A stretch of 64,000 bases of DNA, taken from positions 177,932 through 241,931 of the forward strand of contig CAZEAP010000002.1 in the NCBI GenBank assembly GCA_964510315.1, given 5' to 3'. Below the pieces are notes generated by a model that made no database searches, had not been told where the DNA came from, and saw only the letters and a program-made list of their open reading frames with translations. The translations under genes and the position numbers were made by a program. Shown piece by piece: positions 50,600 to 58,382 of this stretch. Origin of the DNA: CAZEAP01 sp964510315 (GTDB lineage: Bacteria > Planctomycetota > Brocadiia > SM23-32). The first letter of the stretch is position 1. Each line of letters begins with the position of its first letter.

Positions 50600-51588
50600 G
50601 AGTCCTGTTGACCGGCGCCAACGGCTTCATCGGCAGCCACCTCCTGGAGGGGCTGGTGGAGCGCGGATTCAAAACAGTCATCCTCATCCGCCACACCAGC
50701 GACACCGGCTTCATCGATCATCTGCTGAACCGCGTCGAGGTACGCTGCGGCGAACTTCGGAACCCCGCCTCCCTCAGGGCCGCGGTGGAAGGCGTCGAAG
50801 CGGTCCTTCACTGCGCCGCCAAAACCAAGGCCGCCCGCAACAGCACCTACTACGCCGTCAATTCGGTCGGCACGCGCCACGTCGTGGAGGCATGCAACGC
50901 GCGCTCCGGTGAACTGCGGCGGCTGGTGCTGGTCTCCAGCGTAGCGGTCTCCGGGCCGGGCACAGCCGGCAATCCGGTCACGGAAAACTCGCCGCCGAGG
51001 CCGGTCTCCCACTACGGCCGCAGCAAGATGCTGGGGGAGCGCTGGGTCCGCCAGTGCAGCCTGGTCCCGTTCACGATTGTTCGGCCGGCGGCGGTTTACG
51101 GCCCCCGCGACAGCGATTTCTTCCTGGTTTTCCGGTGGCTCAGCCGAGGCATCATGCCGCTGATCGACGGCGGCCGGCAGCCGCTGAATCTGGTATACGT
51201 GCGGGACGTCGTTGAGGGCGTGCTGACCGCCCTGAGGAGCCGCGAAGCCCGGGGCGAGACCTATCACCTTGCGCACCCCCGGCGCTGCACCCAGCGGGAA
51301 TTCCTCGACGCCCTCGCCGAAGGGATGGGAGCCCGGCCGGTCCGCATATTCCTCCCGCACCATGCCCTGTATCCCGTTTGCCTCCTCGCCGAACTGAAGG
51401 GACGCGTAACCGGGCGGGCGGGCATCCTGAACCTGCAGAAGATGGCCGAATACGCGGCGCCCGGATGGGTGTGCGCCACCCGCAAAGCCGAGGAGGAGCT
51501 GGGCTTCCGGGCCGAGACCCCACTGCCGGAGGGCGTGCGCCGGACTTACCGATGGTACGTGGAGCAAGGCTGGATTCCGAAAGGCTGA
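50596..51588 (+). CDS. NAD(P)-dependent epimerase/dehydratase-type SDR, predicted ceramide reductase (CerR-like)
   Basis: 330 residues. Nucleotide site LLTGANGFIGSHLLEGL (GxxGxxG), AAKTKAARN, Ser115, Tyr140 and Lys144 (HYGRSK) form an extended-SDR active site. In Caulobacter an SDR of this type, encoded beside Spt and bCerS, reduces the keto group of 3-ketoceramide. Without context it could be a sugar epimerase. It overlaps the acyltransferase stop by 4 bases (GTGA) and is 9 bases from the PAP2 gene. Confidence 0.82.
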   Translation: MRVLLTGANGFIGSHLLEGLVERGFKTVILIRHTSDTGFIDHLLNRVEVRCGELRNPASLRAAVEGVEAVLHCAAKTKAARNSTYYAVNSVGTRHVVEACNARSGELRRLVLVSSVAVSGPGTAGNPVTENSPPRPVSHYGRSKMLGERWVRQCSLVPFTIVRPAAVYGPRDSDFFLVFRWLSRGIMPLIDGGRQPLNLVYVRDVVEGVLTALRSREARGETYHLAHPRRCTQREFLDALAEGMGARPVRIFLPHHALYPVCLLAELKGRVTGRAGILNLQKMAEYAAPGWVCATRKAEEELGFRAETPLPEGVRRTYRWYVEQGWIPKG

Positions 51589-51597
51589 ACGGCACCC

Positions 51598-52521
51598 ATG
51601 CGCGACTACCGACTGATCGACTACCTCACTCAGGGCTACGTGGCGCTGACGGCGCTGCTCATGCTCCTTTTCCATGGGGAGGGCCTGCCGGATTGGCACC
51701 TCTATTTCCTCGCCCACCTCGGCGGCCTGGCGCTGGTGCACGGCATCGTCCGGTGGGGCAGCGGCCGGGACGGCTTCCCCGGCATGCTGCGGGCGTTCTA
51801 CCCCATGATCCTTTACACCTTCCTGTTCCTCGAAACCCAGGTGCTGGACTGCCTCTTCGTCCCTTACCCGCTGGACAGGTTCTTCATCGCACTGGAGCAG
51901 AAGCTGTTCGACACCCAGCCCTGCCGGACGTTCATCCTCAGGTACCCCTACCTGGCGGTCAGCGAACTGCTGTATTTCTCTTATTTCACCTACTACATTA
52001 TGATCCCCGGCGTGGGCTTCGCGCTGTATTTCCGGGACCGGGAGAAGTTCTTCCACTACGTGACCGTCATCAGTTTCGTCTTCTACGTCTGCTACGTGAC
52101 CTACATCTTCCTGCCGGTCATGGGCCCTCACTATTACGAGCGCCTGGCCGCGGCGGGGCGGCCGGCCCTGCTGGACGCGCGGGTGGTTCCCGGGCACCTC
52201 CGATGGGGACCTTTCTACAACGTGATGCGCTTCGTCTACCGGACCTTCGAGCCGAAGAGCGGCGCCGCCTTCCCCAGCAGCCACGTGGCGGTCGCCCTCG
52301 CCGCCCTGAGTTTCACCTGGCGGTATCTCCGACGAATCCGCTGGCTCCACTTGATCGTGGTCATCCTGCTGGCACTATCTACCGTGTACTGCGGATACCA
52401 CTACGCCGTGGACATCTTCGGAGGCATGGTTGCGGCCGCCCTCCTCGTGCCCCTGGGTGAGCTGCTCTACCGGAAGTACGGGGCGGCCGACCCGAGCGAA
52501 CTCGCGGCGCCCGGGGGATGA
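51598..52521 (+). CDS. PAP2-superfamily membrane enzyme, predicted Aur1/Ipt1-like sphingolipid head-group transferase
   Basis: 307 residues with about six membrane spans. The active-site pattern is the Aur1/IPC-synthase kind, not the classical phosphatase kind: no KxxxxxxRP motif, but FPSSHVAVAL with His229 and YHYAVD with His268 and Asp272. The 39-residue and 4-residue spacings equal those I recall for yeast Aur1 (His255, His294, Asp298). It likely moves a phospho-head-group (for example phosphoinositol from PI) onto ceramide. A plain lipid phosphatase remains possible. Last gene of the lipid cassette. Confidence 0.8.
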   Translation: MRDYRLIDYLTQGYVALTALLMLLFHGEGLPDWHLYFLAHLGGLALVHGIVRWGSGRDGFPGMLRAFYPMILYTFLFLETQVLDCLFVPYPLDRFFIALEQKLFDTQPCRTFILRYPYLAVSELLYFSYFTYYIMIPGVGFALYFRDREKFFHYVTVISFVFYVCYVTYIFLPVMGPHYYERLAAAGRPALLDARVVPGHLRWGPFYNVMRFVYRTFEPKSGAAFPSSHVAVALAALSFTWRYLRRIRWLHLIVVILLALSTVYCGYHYAVDIFGGMVAAALLVPLGELLYRKYGAADPSELAAPGG

Positions 52522-52570
52522 CGTCACACTTCGCGACGTGTTACTTGGTTCCCTTGCAGGAGGCTCCACC

Positions 52571-53644
52571 ATGGGCTTCAACGGTCTGGGAATGCACCTT
52601 GGTAATCTGTCCCGCCTCTCCGACGCTCGAACTCGCTCGATCAGCGCTGAGAACCCCGACGGCCGGAAGGGCCGGGGCGGCATGGCAACCGAGGGCACCG
52701 GCGCCAACGCCGCGCGCGACCTCGGGCAGGGCTGGAAGGTCTCGCCCTGCATCAACCTGGCGGCCGGCGAAACGCGGGAGCTGGCCGACATCCAGGAGTC
52801 CGGAGCGATCCAGCAGATCTGGATGACCACGCCCGGCCCGACGCGCTTCCTCATCCTCCGCATCTACTGGGACGGTAGTGAACAGCCCTCCGTTGAGTGC
52901 CCGCTGGGGGACTTTTTCGCCTCGGGCTGGGGACCCTACGCCCACGTCAACTCCCTGGCGGTCTGCGTCAACCCGCGCAACGGCTTCAACTGCTACTGGG
53001 AGATGCCTTTCCGTGAGAGTTGCCGCGTCACCATCACCAACCTGGCCGAAGACGAGATCGTGCTCTTCTACCAGATCAACTACGCCCTCACCGAGGTGCC
53101 CGAGGACGCCGCATACTTCCACGCCCAGTTCCGGCGGATCAACCCCCTGCCCTACGGTGACGTCTACACCATCCTCGACGGCGTGGAAGGCACCGGCCAC
53201 TACGTCGGCACCTACGTGGCCTGGGGCTCCAACAACAACGGCTGGTGGGGAGAGGGGGAGATCAAATTCTATATGGACGGCGACGATGAGTTCCCCACCA
53301 TCTGCGGAACGGGCACCGAGGACTATTTCTGCGGCGCCTGGGGCTTCGCCGTGGAGGACGGCTACGGCGAGTTCTCCACGCCCTATGCCGGCATGCCGCA
53401 GGTGATACGACCCGACGGCCACGGCGTCTCCCAGCAGCGTTTCGGCCTCTACCGGTGGCACATCATGGACCCGGTTCGCTTCCAGACTGACCTCCGGGTC
53501 ACCATGCAGGCGCTCGGCTGGCGGAGCGGCGGACGTTACCTGCCTCTGCAGGACGACCTGGCGTCGATGGCGTTCTGGTACCAGACGCTGCCGCCCGCGT
53601 CCTTTCCGGCCCTGCCCGAACGCGACGAGCTGGAGGTCATCTGA
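52571..53644 (+). CDS. DUF2961 / GH172-family protein
   Basis: 357 residues from the ATG at 52571 (AGGAGG upstream). Recognised by WKVSPCINLAAGETRELADIQESGAIQQIWMT, VNSLAVCVNPRNGFNCYWEMPF, WWGEGEIKFYMDGD and ICGTGTEDYFCGAWGF. GH172 enzymes act on furanosides (difructose dianhydride or alpha-fructofuranose, and D-arabinofuranose linkages), with glutamates in segments like GEGEIKF and GTEDYF proposed as catalytic. No signal peptide is seen, so the protein looks cytoplasmic. It is 49 bases after the lipid cassette and may be independent of it. Confidence 0.88.
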   Translation: MGFNGLGMHLGNLSRLSDARTRSISAENPDGRKGRGGMATEGTGANAARDLGQGWKVSPCINLAAGETRELADIQESGAIQQIWMTTPGPTRFLILRIYWDGSEQPSVECPLGDFFASGWGPYAHVNSLAVCVNPRNGFNCYWEMPFRESCRVTITNLAEDEIVLFYQINYALTEVPEDAAYFHAQFRRINPLPYGDVYTILDGVEGTGHYVGTYVAWGSNNNGWWGEGEIKFYMDGDDEFPTICGTGTEDYFCGAWGFAVEDGYGEFSTPYAGMPQVIRPDGHGVSQQRFGLYRWHIMDPVRFQTDLRVTMQALGWRSGGRYLPLQDDLASMAFWYQTLPPASFPALPERDELEVI

Positions 53645-53692
53645 GCCGCTCCGCCCCAAGAGGGTAGAGAAGTCTCAAGTGTGAAGGTGCTC

Positions 53693-53731
53693 TGCAGAAA
53701 GCATCCGTCGGCACTCAAATCGGCCCGGCGC
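53693..53731 (+). repeat. Copy 1 of a 39-base direct repeat (partner at 63612-63650)
   Basis: TGCAGAAAGCATCCGTCGGC followed by ACTCAAATCGGCCCGGCGC; it differs at only 4 of 39 positions from 63612-63650. A further shared piece (CTGCCACGCCGTAC) occurs at 53833 here and directly after the second copy. Non-coding. Confidence 0.75.
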
Positions 53732-54030
53732 TTGAAAGACGGCCTCATAGCAGAATGACATTTTGGGCAGTGCCCCTGCACATTGTCGTGCTGAGGTGCC
53801 TTACCTTCAGGCGCCGAACGCATCTCGCCGTTCTGCCACGCCGTACCTTGCCGCCCCGCCGCCTCGCCTGCCAGTGATGCCCCTGCTTCCCGGCGGGCCA
53901 GGTGCGTTCAACCGAACGAAGAGACTCCCGCCTCTGGCGGGGCTGGTAAAGAGAACAAGGTGCACCTCCTGCGTCACCGTCCCCTCCAAAGGCGGGCAGG
54001 CTATCTGTCAATCTCTGTCGTTCTCCTCCC

Positions 54031-54420
54031 TTCGTGCACTTCGTGTCCTTCGTGGTTCCCTTTGTCGTAGTGCCTGCCCCTCGCCGTCGCCCTCCTTCCT
54101 GGTTCCTATTTCTGCCGTTGTGCTGCCTTCCCGTCGTCGTCTTTGTTCGTGTCGTTTGTAGTTCCTGTTTTTCCGTTGGTCCTTCTTCGTGCGCTTCGTG
54201 TCCTTCGTGGTTCCCTTTGTCGTAGTGCCTGCCCCTCGCCGTCGCCCTNNNNNNNNNNNNNNNNNNNNNNNNNNNNNNNNNNNNNNNNNNNNNNNNNNNN
54301 NNNNNNNNNNNNNNNNNNNNNNNNNNNNNNNNNNNNNNNNNNNNNNNNTCCTTCTTCGTGCGCTTCGTGTCCTTCGTGGTTCCCTTTGTCGTAGTGCCTG
54401 CCCTTCGCCGTCGCCTTCCT
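54031..54420 (+). repeat. Tandem repeat with about 155-base period, collapsed around an assembly gap
   Basis: The string TTCGTGC(A/G)CTTCGTGTCC continuing through CGTGGTTCCCTTTGTCGTAG and TGCCTGCCC(C/T)TCGCCG begins at 54031, 54186 and 54355. The first two starts are 155 bases apart; the third is beyond the N run, so its true spacing is unknown. Within each unit TTCGTG repeats every 9-10 bases. The apparent reading frames here have no protein-like composition. The remainder of 53645-54030 shows no gene. Confidence 0.8.
54249..54348. other. Assembly gap (100 N)
   Basis: Exactly 100 N, the usual placeholder for a gap of unknown size, placed within the second repeat unit. The real number of repeat units is therefore unknown. 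Confidence 0.98.
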
Positions 54421-54487
54421 TCGTGGTTTTTTCCCTCCGCGTTACTCTGCGTCCTCCGCGGTTCCCTTTGCCGTTTCCACCGTAGCC

Positions 54488-54520
54488 GTTCCTTCAGAAT
54501 TCATAATTCAGACTTCCCTT
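54488..54520 (+). repeat. Dispersed CAGAATTCATAATTCAGAC element (copy of 30946-30982)
   Basis: GTTCCTTCAGAATTCATAAT then TCAGACTTCCC, a variant of the string before the methyltransferase gene. Here it overlaps the last codons and stop of coaX, so the final residues (KSEL) are encoded by repeat sequence. Confidence 0.6.
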
Positions 54521-55292
54521 CCCCGCGTTCCAGCGCGGCCGCCATGCCGTTGAATATCAGCTCCGGTTCGTGCCGCACCTCCTCGGGCGGCAGGAAGCGC
54601 AGCAGCAACTCCACGTCGCTGCCCGTGCAGACCACCGGCGCAGCCTCGTCCGCCAGTTCCATCCGGAACTGCTCGATCAGCGCCGACGCCCCGGCCGCGC
54701 AGAACCAGTAAACACCGCTCTGGAGGGCCTCTTCGGTGTCTTTGCCCGGCCCGACGCGGGGAACGGCGGGCTCCACCAGCGGGAGCAGGCCGGTCCCTTC
54801 GTGGAGCGCCCGGAGCGCGAGCCCAAAGCCCGGCCCGATTGCCCCGCCCGCGAAACAGCCGTCCGCGTTCACCACGTCCACCGTGATCGCCGTGCCCGCC
54901 GAGATCACGATACACGGTGAACCGTGCTGCCTCATCGCGCCGAGGGCCAGCAGCAACCGGTCCGGGCCGACCTTCTCCGGCTCCCGGACCAGCGTCGGTA
55001 TCGGCACCTCCAGCTCCTCCCCGAACAGCTCCGGCGGCGTGTCGTCCATCCCGTCCCGGAACGCCCGGAGGGACTCGGTCGCCTCCGGACGCACCGAGCA
55101 TGCCAGGCAGCGCGCGCCACGTACGGCCTCCCGTTCTTCCCCTGGAAAGGCGTCCGAAAGCCTTCCTTGCAGCCCGGCGACCGGCCGGGTGGGCACACGC
55201 AGTATCCGTTGCCACCCACCGTCCCGGCGCAGCGCGGCTTTGACCGAAGTGTTTCCGACGTCGAACGCGATGAGGTTCTGTGCATCCGTCAC
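54501..55292 (-). CDS. coaX: Type III pantothenate kinase
   Basis: First step of coenzyme A synthesis: ATP-dependent phosphorylation of pantothenate. 263 residues. Motifs: ATP site AFDVGNTSVKAAL, GPDRLLLALGA, GTAITVDVV and GGAIGPGFGLALRAL, all diagnostic of CoaX (ASKHA fold, potassium-dependent, not feedback-inhibited). The GTG at 55292 has AGGGGGT upstream. The C-terminus runs into a dispersed repeat. BirA, a frequent neighbour, is not in the window. Confidence 0.95.
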   Translation of the reverse strand: MTDAQNLIAFDVGNTSVKAALRRDGGWQRILRVPTRPVAGLQGRLSDAFPGEEREAVRGARCLACSVRPEATESLRAFRDGMDDTPPELFGEELEVPIPTLVREPEKVGPDRLLLALGAMRQHGSPCIVISAGTAITVDVVNADGCFAGGAIGPGFGLALRALHEGTGLLPLVEPAVPRVGPGKDTEEALQSGVYWFCAAGASALIEQFRMELADEAAPVVCTGSDVELLLRFLPPEEVRHEPELIFNGMAAALERGEGKSEL

Positions 55293-55572
55293 GGGCTTAC
55301 CCCCTGATGAAGTGCAGAGAATCTACTGTAGCGGAACCGCCCGCCGGGTCAAACCGGAGCGGCCGGGCCGCGGGTTCCCGGCAGGTAGTCCGTCGCCCCC
55401 GCCCCTGGCCCTGGAGTCGACCGGCTGCAGGGCGGCATAGTGCCGCGCGGGCGCAGGCCGCGGAACGGCAGATACGCTCCGGCGGCGCCGTTTTCAGGCG
55501 TGGTTGGAGTGCATGATGTCAGGAGTCCTCCAGTGGTGAAGAGGCAGCCGCGGCGGCCCAACCGGCTTCCGG
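55293..55572. other. Intergenic region with no gene recognised
   Basis: Between the divergent coaX and gnd genes. GC-rich with a few open frames on both strands, but these lack start signals and recognisable protein sequence. The only supported element is the gnd promoter just downstream. Confidence 0.6.
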
Positions 55573-55601
55573 TTGACAGGTCGCACGAGGTCGTACAGAA
55601 T
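55573..55601 (+). promoter_or_regulatory. Promoter for the gnd-HAD-pfk operon
   Basis: Perfect TTGACA (55573-55578), 17 bases, CAGAAT (55596-55601, 4 of 6). Predicted start near 55608; leader about 70 bases ending in AAGGAG before the gnd ATG. Confidence 0.5.
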
Positions 55602-55679
55602 GCCGCTTTGGGGGAGTACCTTCCTCTCAATGCGCGCTAAGCCTTTGAATTACTGCCGAATTGCGGAAGGAGCCAAGCG

Positions 55680-57224
55680 ATGGCGGTGACGAACCTGGAC
55701 GGCGAGTACGACCTGATTCTCTACGGCCTTGGCGTGATGGGCGAGAACTTCATCCGGAACTTCGCCCGAAAGGGCTACCGGGTCGTCGGCGTGAACCGCA
55801 CCGTCTCGGTTACCGAGCGGTTCGCAAAGGAGGCGGCCGAGGAGGACATCTCCGACCGGGTCGGCACGGCGGAGACGTTGGTAGAGGCCTGCGAACATCT
55901 GAAGAGCCCCAACGGCGCGGTGCTGGCCATGATCAAGGCCAATGATCCGGTCTTCCAGCCCTTCGGGCCGATCGACCAGCTCTTCTTCTCCGGCTCCGTG
56001 GCGAAATACTCCGACACCGACCGTCGGGACGTGCCTCCGCTGGTGGAGCTGGTGCCGGAGGGGACGGTCATCATCGACGCCGCAAACTCCCATCCGCGCA
56101 GCACGAAGCGGCGCGACGCCGAGTTCCGCAAGCGGAAAATGCTGTTTATCGGCACCGGCGTCAGCGGAGGCTCGGAAGGTGCGCTGAAGGGGCCCTGCAT
56201 CATGCCGGGCGGCAACCGCGAGGCATACGAGGTCGTGGGCGAGATGCTGGAGAAGGCCGCTGCCCAGGTCGACGGGCCGTGCTGCACCTACATCGGCGAC
56301 CACGAGGCGGGGCATTTTGTCAAGAACGTCCACAACGGCATCGAATACGGCATCATGCAGTCCATAAGCGAGGTCTACTTCGCCCTGTCCCGCCTGCTGG
56401 ATTATACGCCGGAGAAGATTCACCCCATCTTCAGCGAGTTCAACGCCGGGCGCCACGGCGGCTACCTGATGGAGATATCCACCGAACTGACCGGAATGAC
56501 CGACCGGGAGACCGGCAGGCCGATGCTGGACGTCATCCTGGACCGGGCGGGCCAGAAGGGCACCGGCAAGTGGACCTCCCAGATCGCGTTCGACGTCGGA
56601 GTGCCCGTTCAGACCATCGCCAACGCCCTCCAGGCCCGCATCATGAGTTCCTTCAAAGAGGCCCGCGTGGCCGCCTCCGACCAGCTCGAGGGCGCCCTGC
56701 TCAATGAGTTCAGCGGAGACGAGAAGGACCGCCTGCTGGAGGCGGCCGGCGACGCGCTCTACGGAGCGATGGTGGTCGCTTACGCCCAGGGCTTCTGGCT
56801 GATGAGCGAGGGCTCGCAGATCGACCCCGAGGAGCACGGCGGCGACTGTGACTTCAGCCTCCAGCTCGACGAGATCGCGCGAATCTGGAAGGGCGGCTGC
56901 ATCATCCGGTCGAAGCTGCTGGACCCCATCCGCGAGGCGTTCCAGCAGAACCCCGAACTGCACAACATCATGCTGGCCCCGCAGTTCAGGGAGACCCTGA
57001 ACGACCCCGGCTTCCAGCGCAATTGGCGCTGGTGGTTGAAGACGATGATCGAGAACGGCCTGCCGACCGACTCCATCGGGGCGTCGCTGAACTACTTCGA
57101 CACCTACCGGACCGCCCGATTGCCGGCCAACATGATCCAGGCCCAGAGGGACCGGTTCGGCGAGCACGGCTTCGAGCGAGTGGACAAGGAAGGCGGCGGT
57201 TATCACCTGGATTCCGCCGACTGA
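55680..57224 (+). CDS. gnd: 6-phosphogluconate dehydrogenase
   Basis: Oxidative decarboxylation of 6-phosphogluconate to ribulose 5-phosphate. 514 residues, about 40 longer than E. coli Gnd. Coenzyme site LYGLGVMGENF, substrate motif GTGVSGGSEGALKGPCIMPGG, catalytic Lys and Asn in HFVKNVHNGIEYGIMQ, and QKGTGKWT. The C-terminal part is divergent. AAGGAG lies 8 bases before the ATG. It leads a three-gene sugar-phosphate operon. NAD versus NADP preference cannot be decided by eye. Confidence 0.95.
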   Translation: MAVTNLDGEYDLILYGLGVMGENFIRNFARKGYRVVGVNRTVSVTERFAKEAAEEDISDRVGTAETLVEACEHLKSPNGAVLAMIKANDPVFQPFGPIDQLFFSGSVAKYSDTDRRDVPPLVELVPEGTVIIDAANSHPRSTKRRDAEFRKRKMLFIGTGVSGGSEGALKGPCIMPGGNREAYEVVGEMLEKAAAQVDGPCCTYIGDHEAGHFVKNVHNGIEYGIMQSISEVYFALSRLLDYTPEKIHPIFSEFNAGRHGGYLMEISTELTGMTDRETGRPMLDVILDRAGQKGTGKWTSQIAFDVGVPVQTIANALQARIMSSFKEARVAASDQLEGALLNEFSGDEKDRLLEAAGDALYGAMVVAYAQGFWLMSEGSQIDPEEHGGDCDFSLQLDEIARIWKGGCIIRSKLLDPIREAFQQNPELHNIMLAPQFRETLNDPGFQRNWRWWLKTMIENGLPTDSIGASLNYFDTYRTARLPANMIQAQRDRFGEHGFERVDKEGGGYHLDSAD

Positions 57225-57314
57225 GCGGCGCGTCTGCCGGCGCCGTGGGCCCGTTCCTGCAACGTCAACTAAGCCACACCCCCAGCAATCCGACATCTGC
57301 CGAGGAGCAATTTT

Positions 57315-58367
57315 ATGGCCTTCAAAGGGGCTCTGAGCGAGAAAGAGATCGCCGAGGACGCACAGCAACACCTGCGCGACTGGGACAAAGACCACGACCA
57401 CGCCGTCTGCATCGACACCGACGGTTGCGTGCTGGACAACATGTGGGCGAAACAGGTGATAGTGTTTCACCCACACTACATGGACATGAACCACCTGCGG
57501 CCGATGGAGATGTTCTTCCGCATCCATGCCGAACATCACAACCTGTGGGGAACCACCCGCGGCTGCGACCGCAACCTGGCCATCAAGCACACCCTCACCT
57601 CGCTTCTGGAGGACCCGGACGCCCGCGACGTGCTGCCGGAGCAGCACATCCGCGACCTGCTGGATTCGCTGCAGGGTTACATCGAATACATCCAGCAGAG
57701 CCCGGAGAAGGGGTTCGGGGTCCCCACGCTGTTTGAATACCACAAGCAGCATGGCCTGGACTACAATATCACCCGTCACCTCGGCTGGGCGGAGGCCGTG
57801 AACCGCTCCTTCGAGTTCGTGACCCTCGGTATGCCGCCTTTCGAGGGCGTTCGGGAGACCCTGGAGCGGCTCTCGGAACGAGCGGACCTGCTGGTGGTTT
57901 CCAGCACCCCCTACAGCGACTTGATTGCCTGGTGGAGTGAGAACGACCTCACCCGATACGTCCAGTCCATCGCGGGCAAGGAGATGGGCTCGAAGCAGGA
58001 ACACATTCGGCTGCTGATGGAACACGGCGGGTACTCGCCCGACGAGGTGATGATGATCGGCGACGGCGGGGGAGACCTCAAAGCCGCACACGCCAACGAC
58101 GCGCTGTTCTACGGCACGCCCGCCGGACACGAAATCGAAGCCTGGAAGCAGGCCGACGACATCTTTGAGGCCTTCTTCACCGGCGAATACCGCGGTGAGC
58201 CGGAAGACCGGATGGTAGAGCGGTTCGAGAACGCCCTCGAAGAGGTCGCGCCGTGGGAGAAGGACGACTACGAAGCCGAGGAGGAATACCGCAAGCTCCA
58301 GCAGAAGCGCATCGAGACCTACGAGATGCTCCACCCCGGCGGCAAACTGTTCGTGCTCGAAGACTGA
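57315..58367 (+). CDS. HAD-superfamily phosphatase
   Basis: 350 residues. Motif I DTDGCVLD (nucleophile Asp), motif II VVSST, motif III Lys in GKEMGSKQEH and motif IV MIGDGGGDLKAA give a complete HAD active site with a large helical cap (about 60-195, including FHPHYMDMNHLRPMEMFFRIHAEHHN). The C-terminal about 60 residues are acidic and helical. Placed between gnd and a phosphofructokinase, it may be a sugar-phosphate phosphatase, but the substrate is unknown and the His-rich cap is unlike the common phosphoglycolate phosphatases. Confidence 0.85.
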   Translation: MAFKGALSEKEIAEDAQQHLRDWDKDHDHAVCIDTDGCVLDNMWAKQVIVFHPHYMDMNHLRPMEMFFRIHAEHHNLWGTTRGCDRNLAIKHTLTSLLEDPDARDVLPEQHIRDLLDSLQGYIEYIQQSPEKGFGVPTLFEYHKQHGLDYNITRHLGWAEAVNRSFEFVTLGMPPFEGVRETLERLSERADLLVVSSTPYSDLIAWWSENDLTRYVQSIAGKEMGSKQEHIRLLMEHGGYSPDEVMMIGDGGGDLKAAHANDALFYGTPAGHEIEAWKQADDIFEAFFTGEYRGEPEDRMVERFENALEEVAPWEKDDYEAEEEYRKLQQKRIETYEMLHPGGKLFVLED

Positions 58368-58382
58368 GGAGGCGATTCCCAA

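Noticed and set aside
53763..54711. Arg/Pro/Ser- and Phe/Val-rich open frames through the repeat and N run
   Set aside because: They translate tandem repeats and unknown bases; no start signals or domains.
55349..55630. 93-codon minus-strand frame upstream of gnd
   Set aside because: Pro/Gly/Arg composition of random GC-rich DNA, overlaps the gnd promoter, no recognisable motif.
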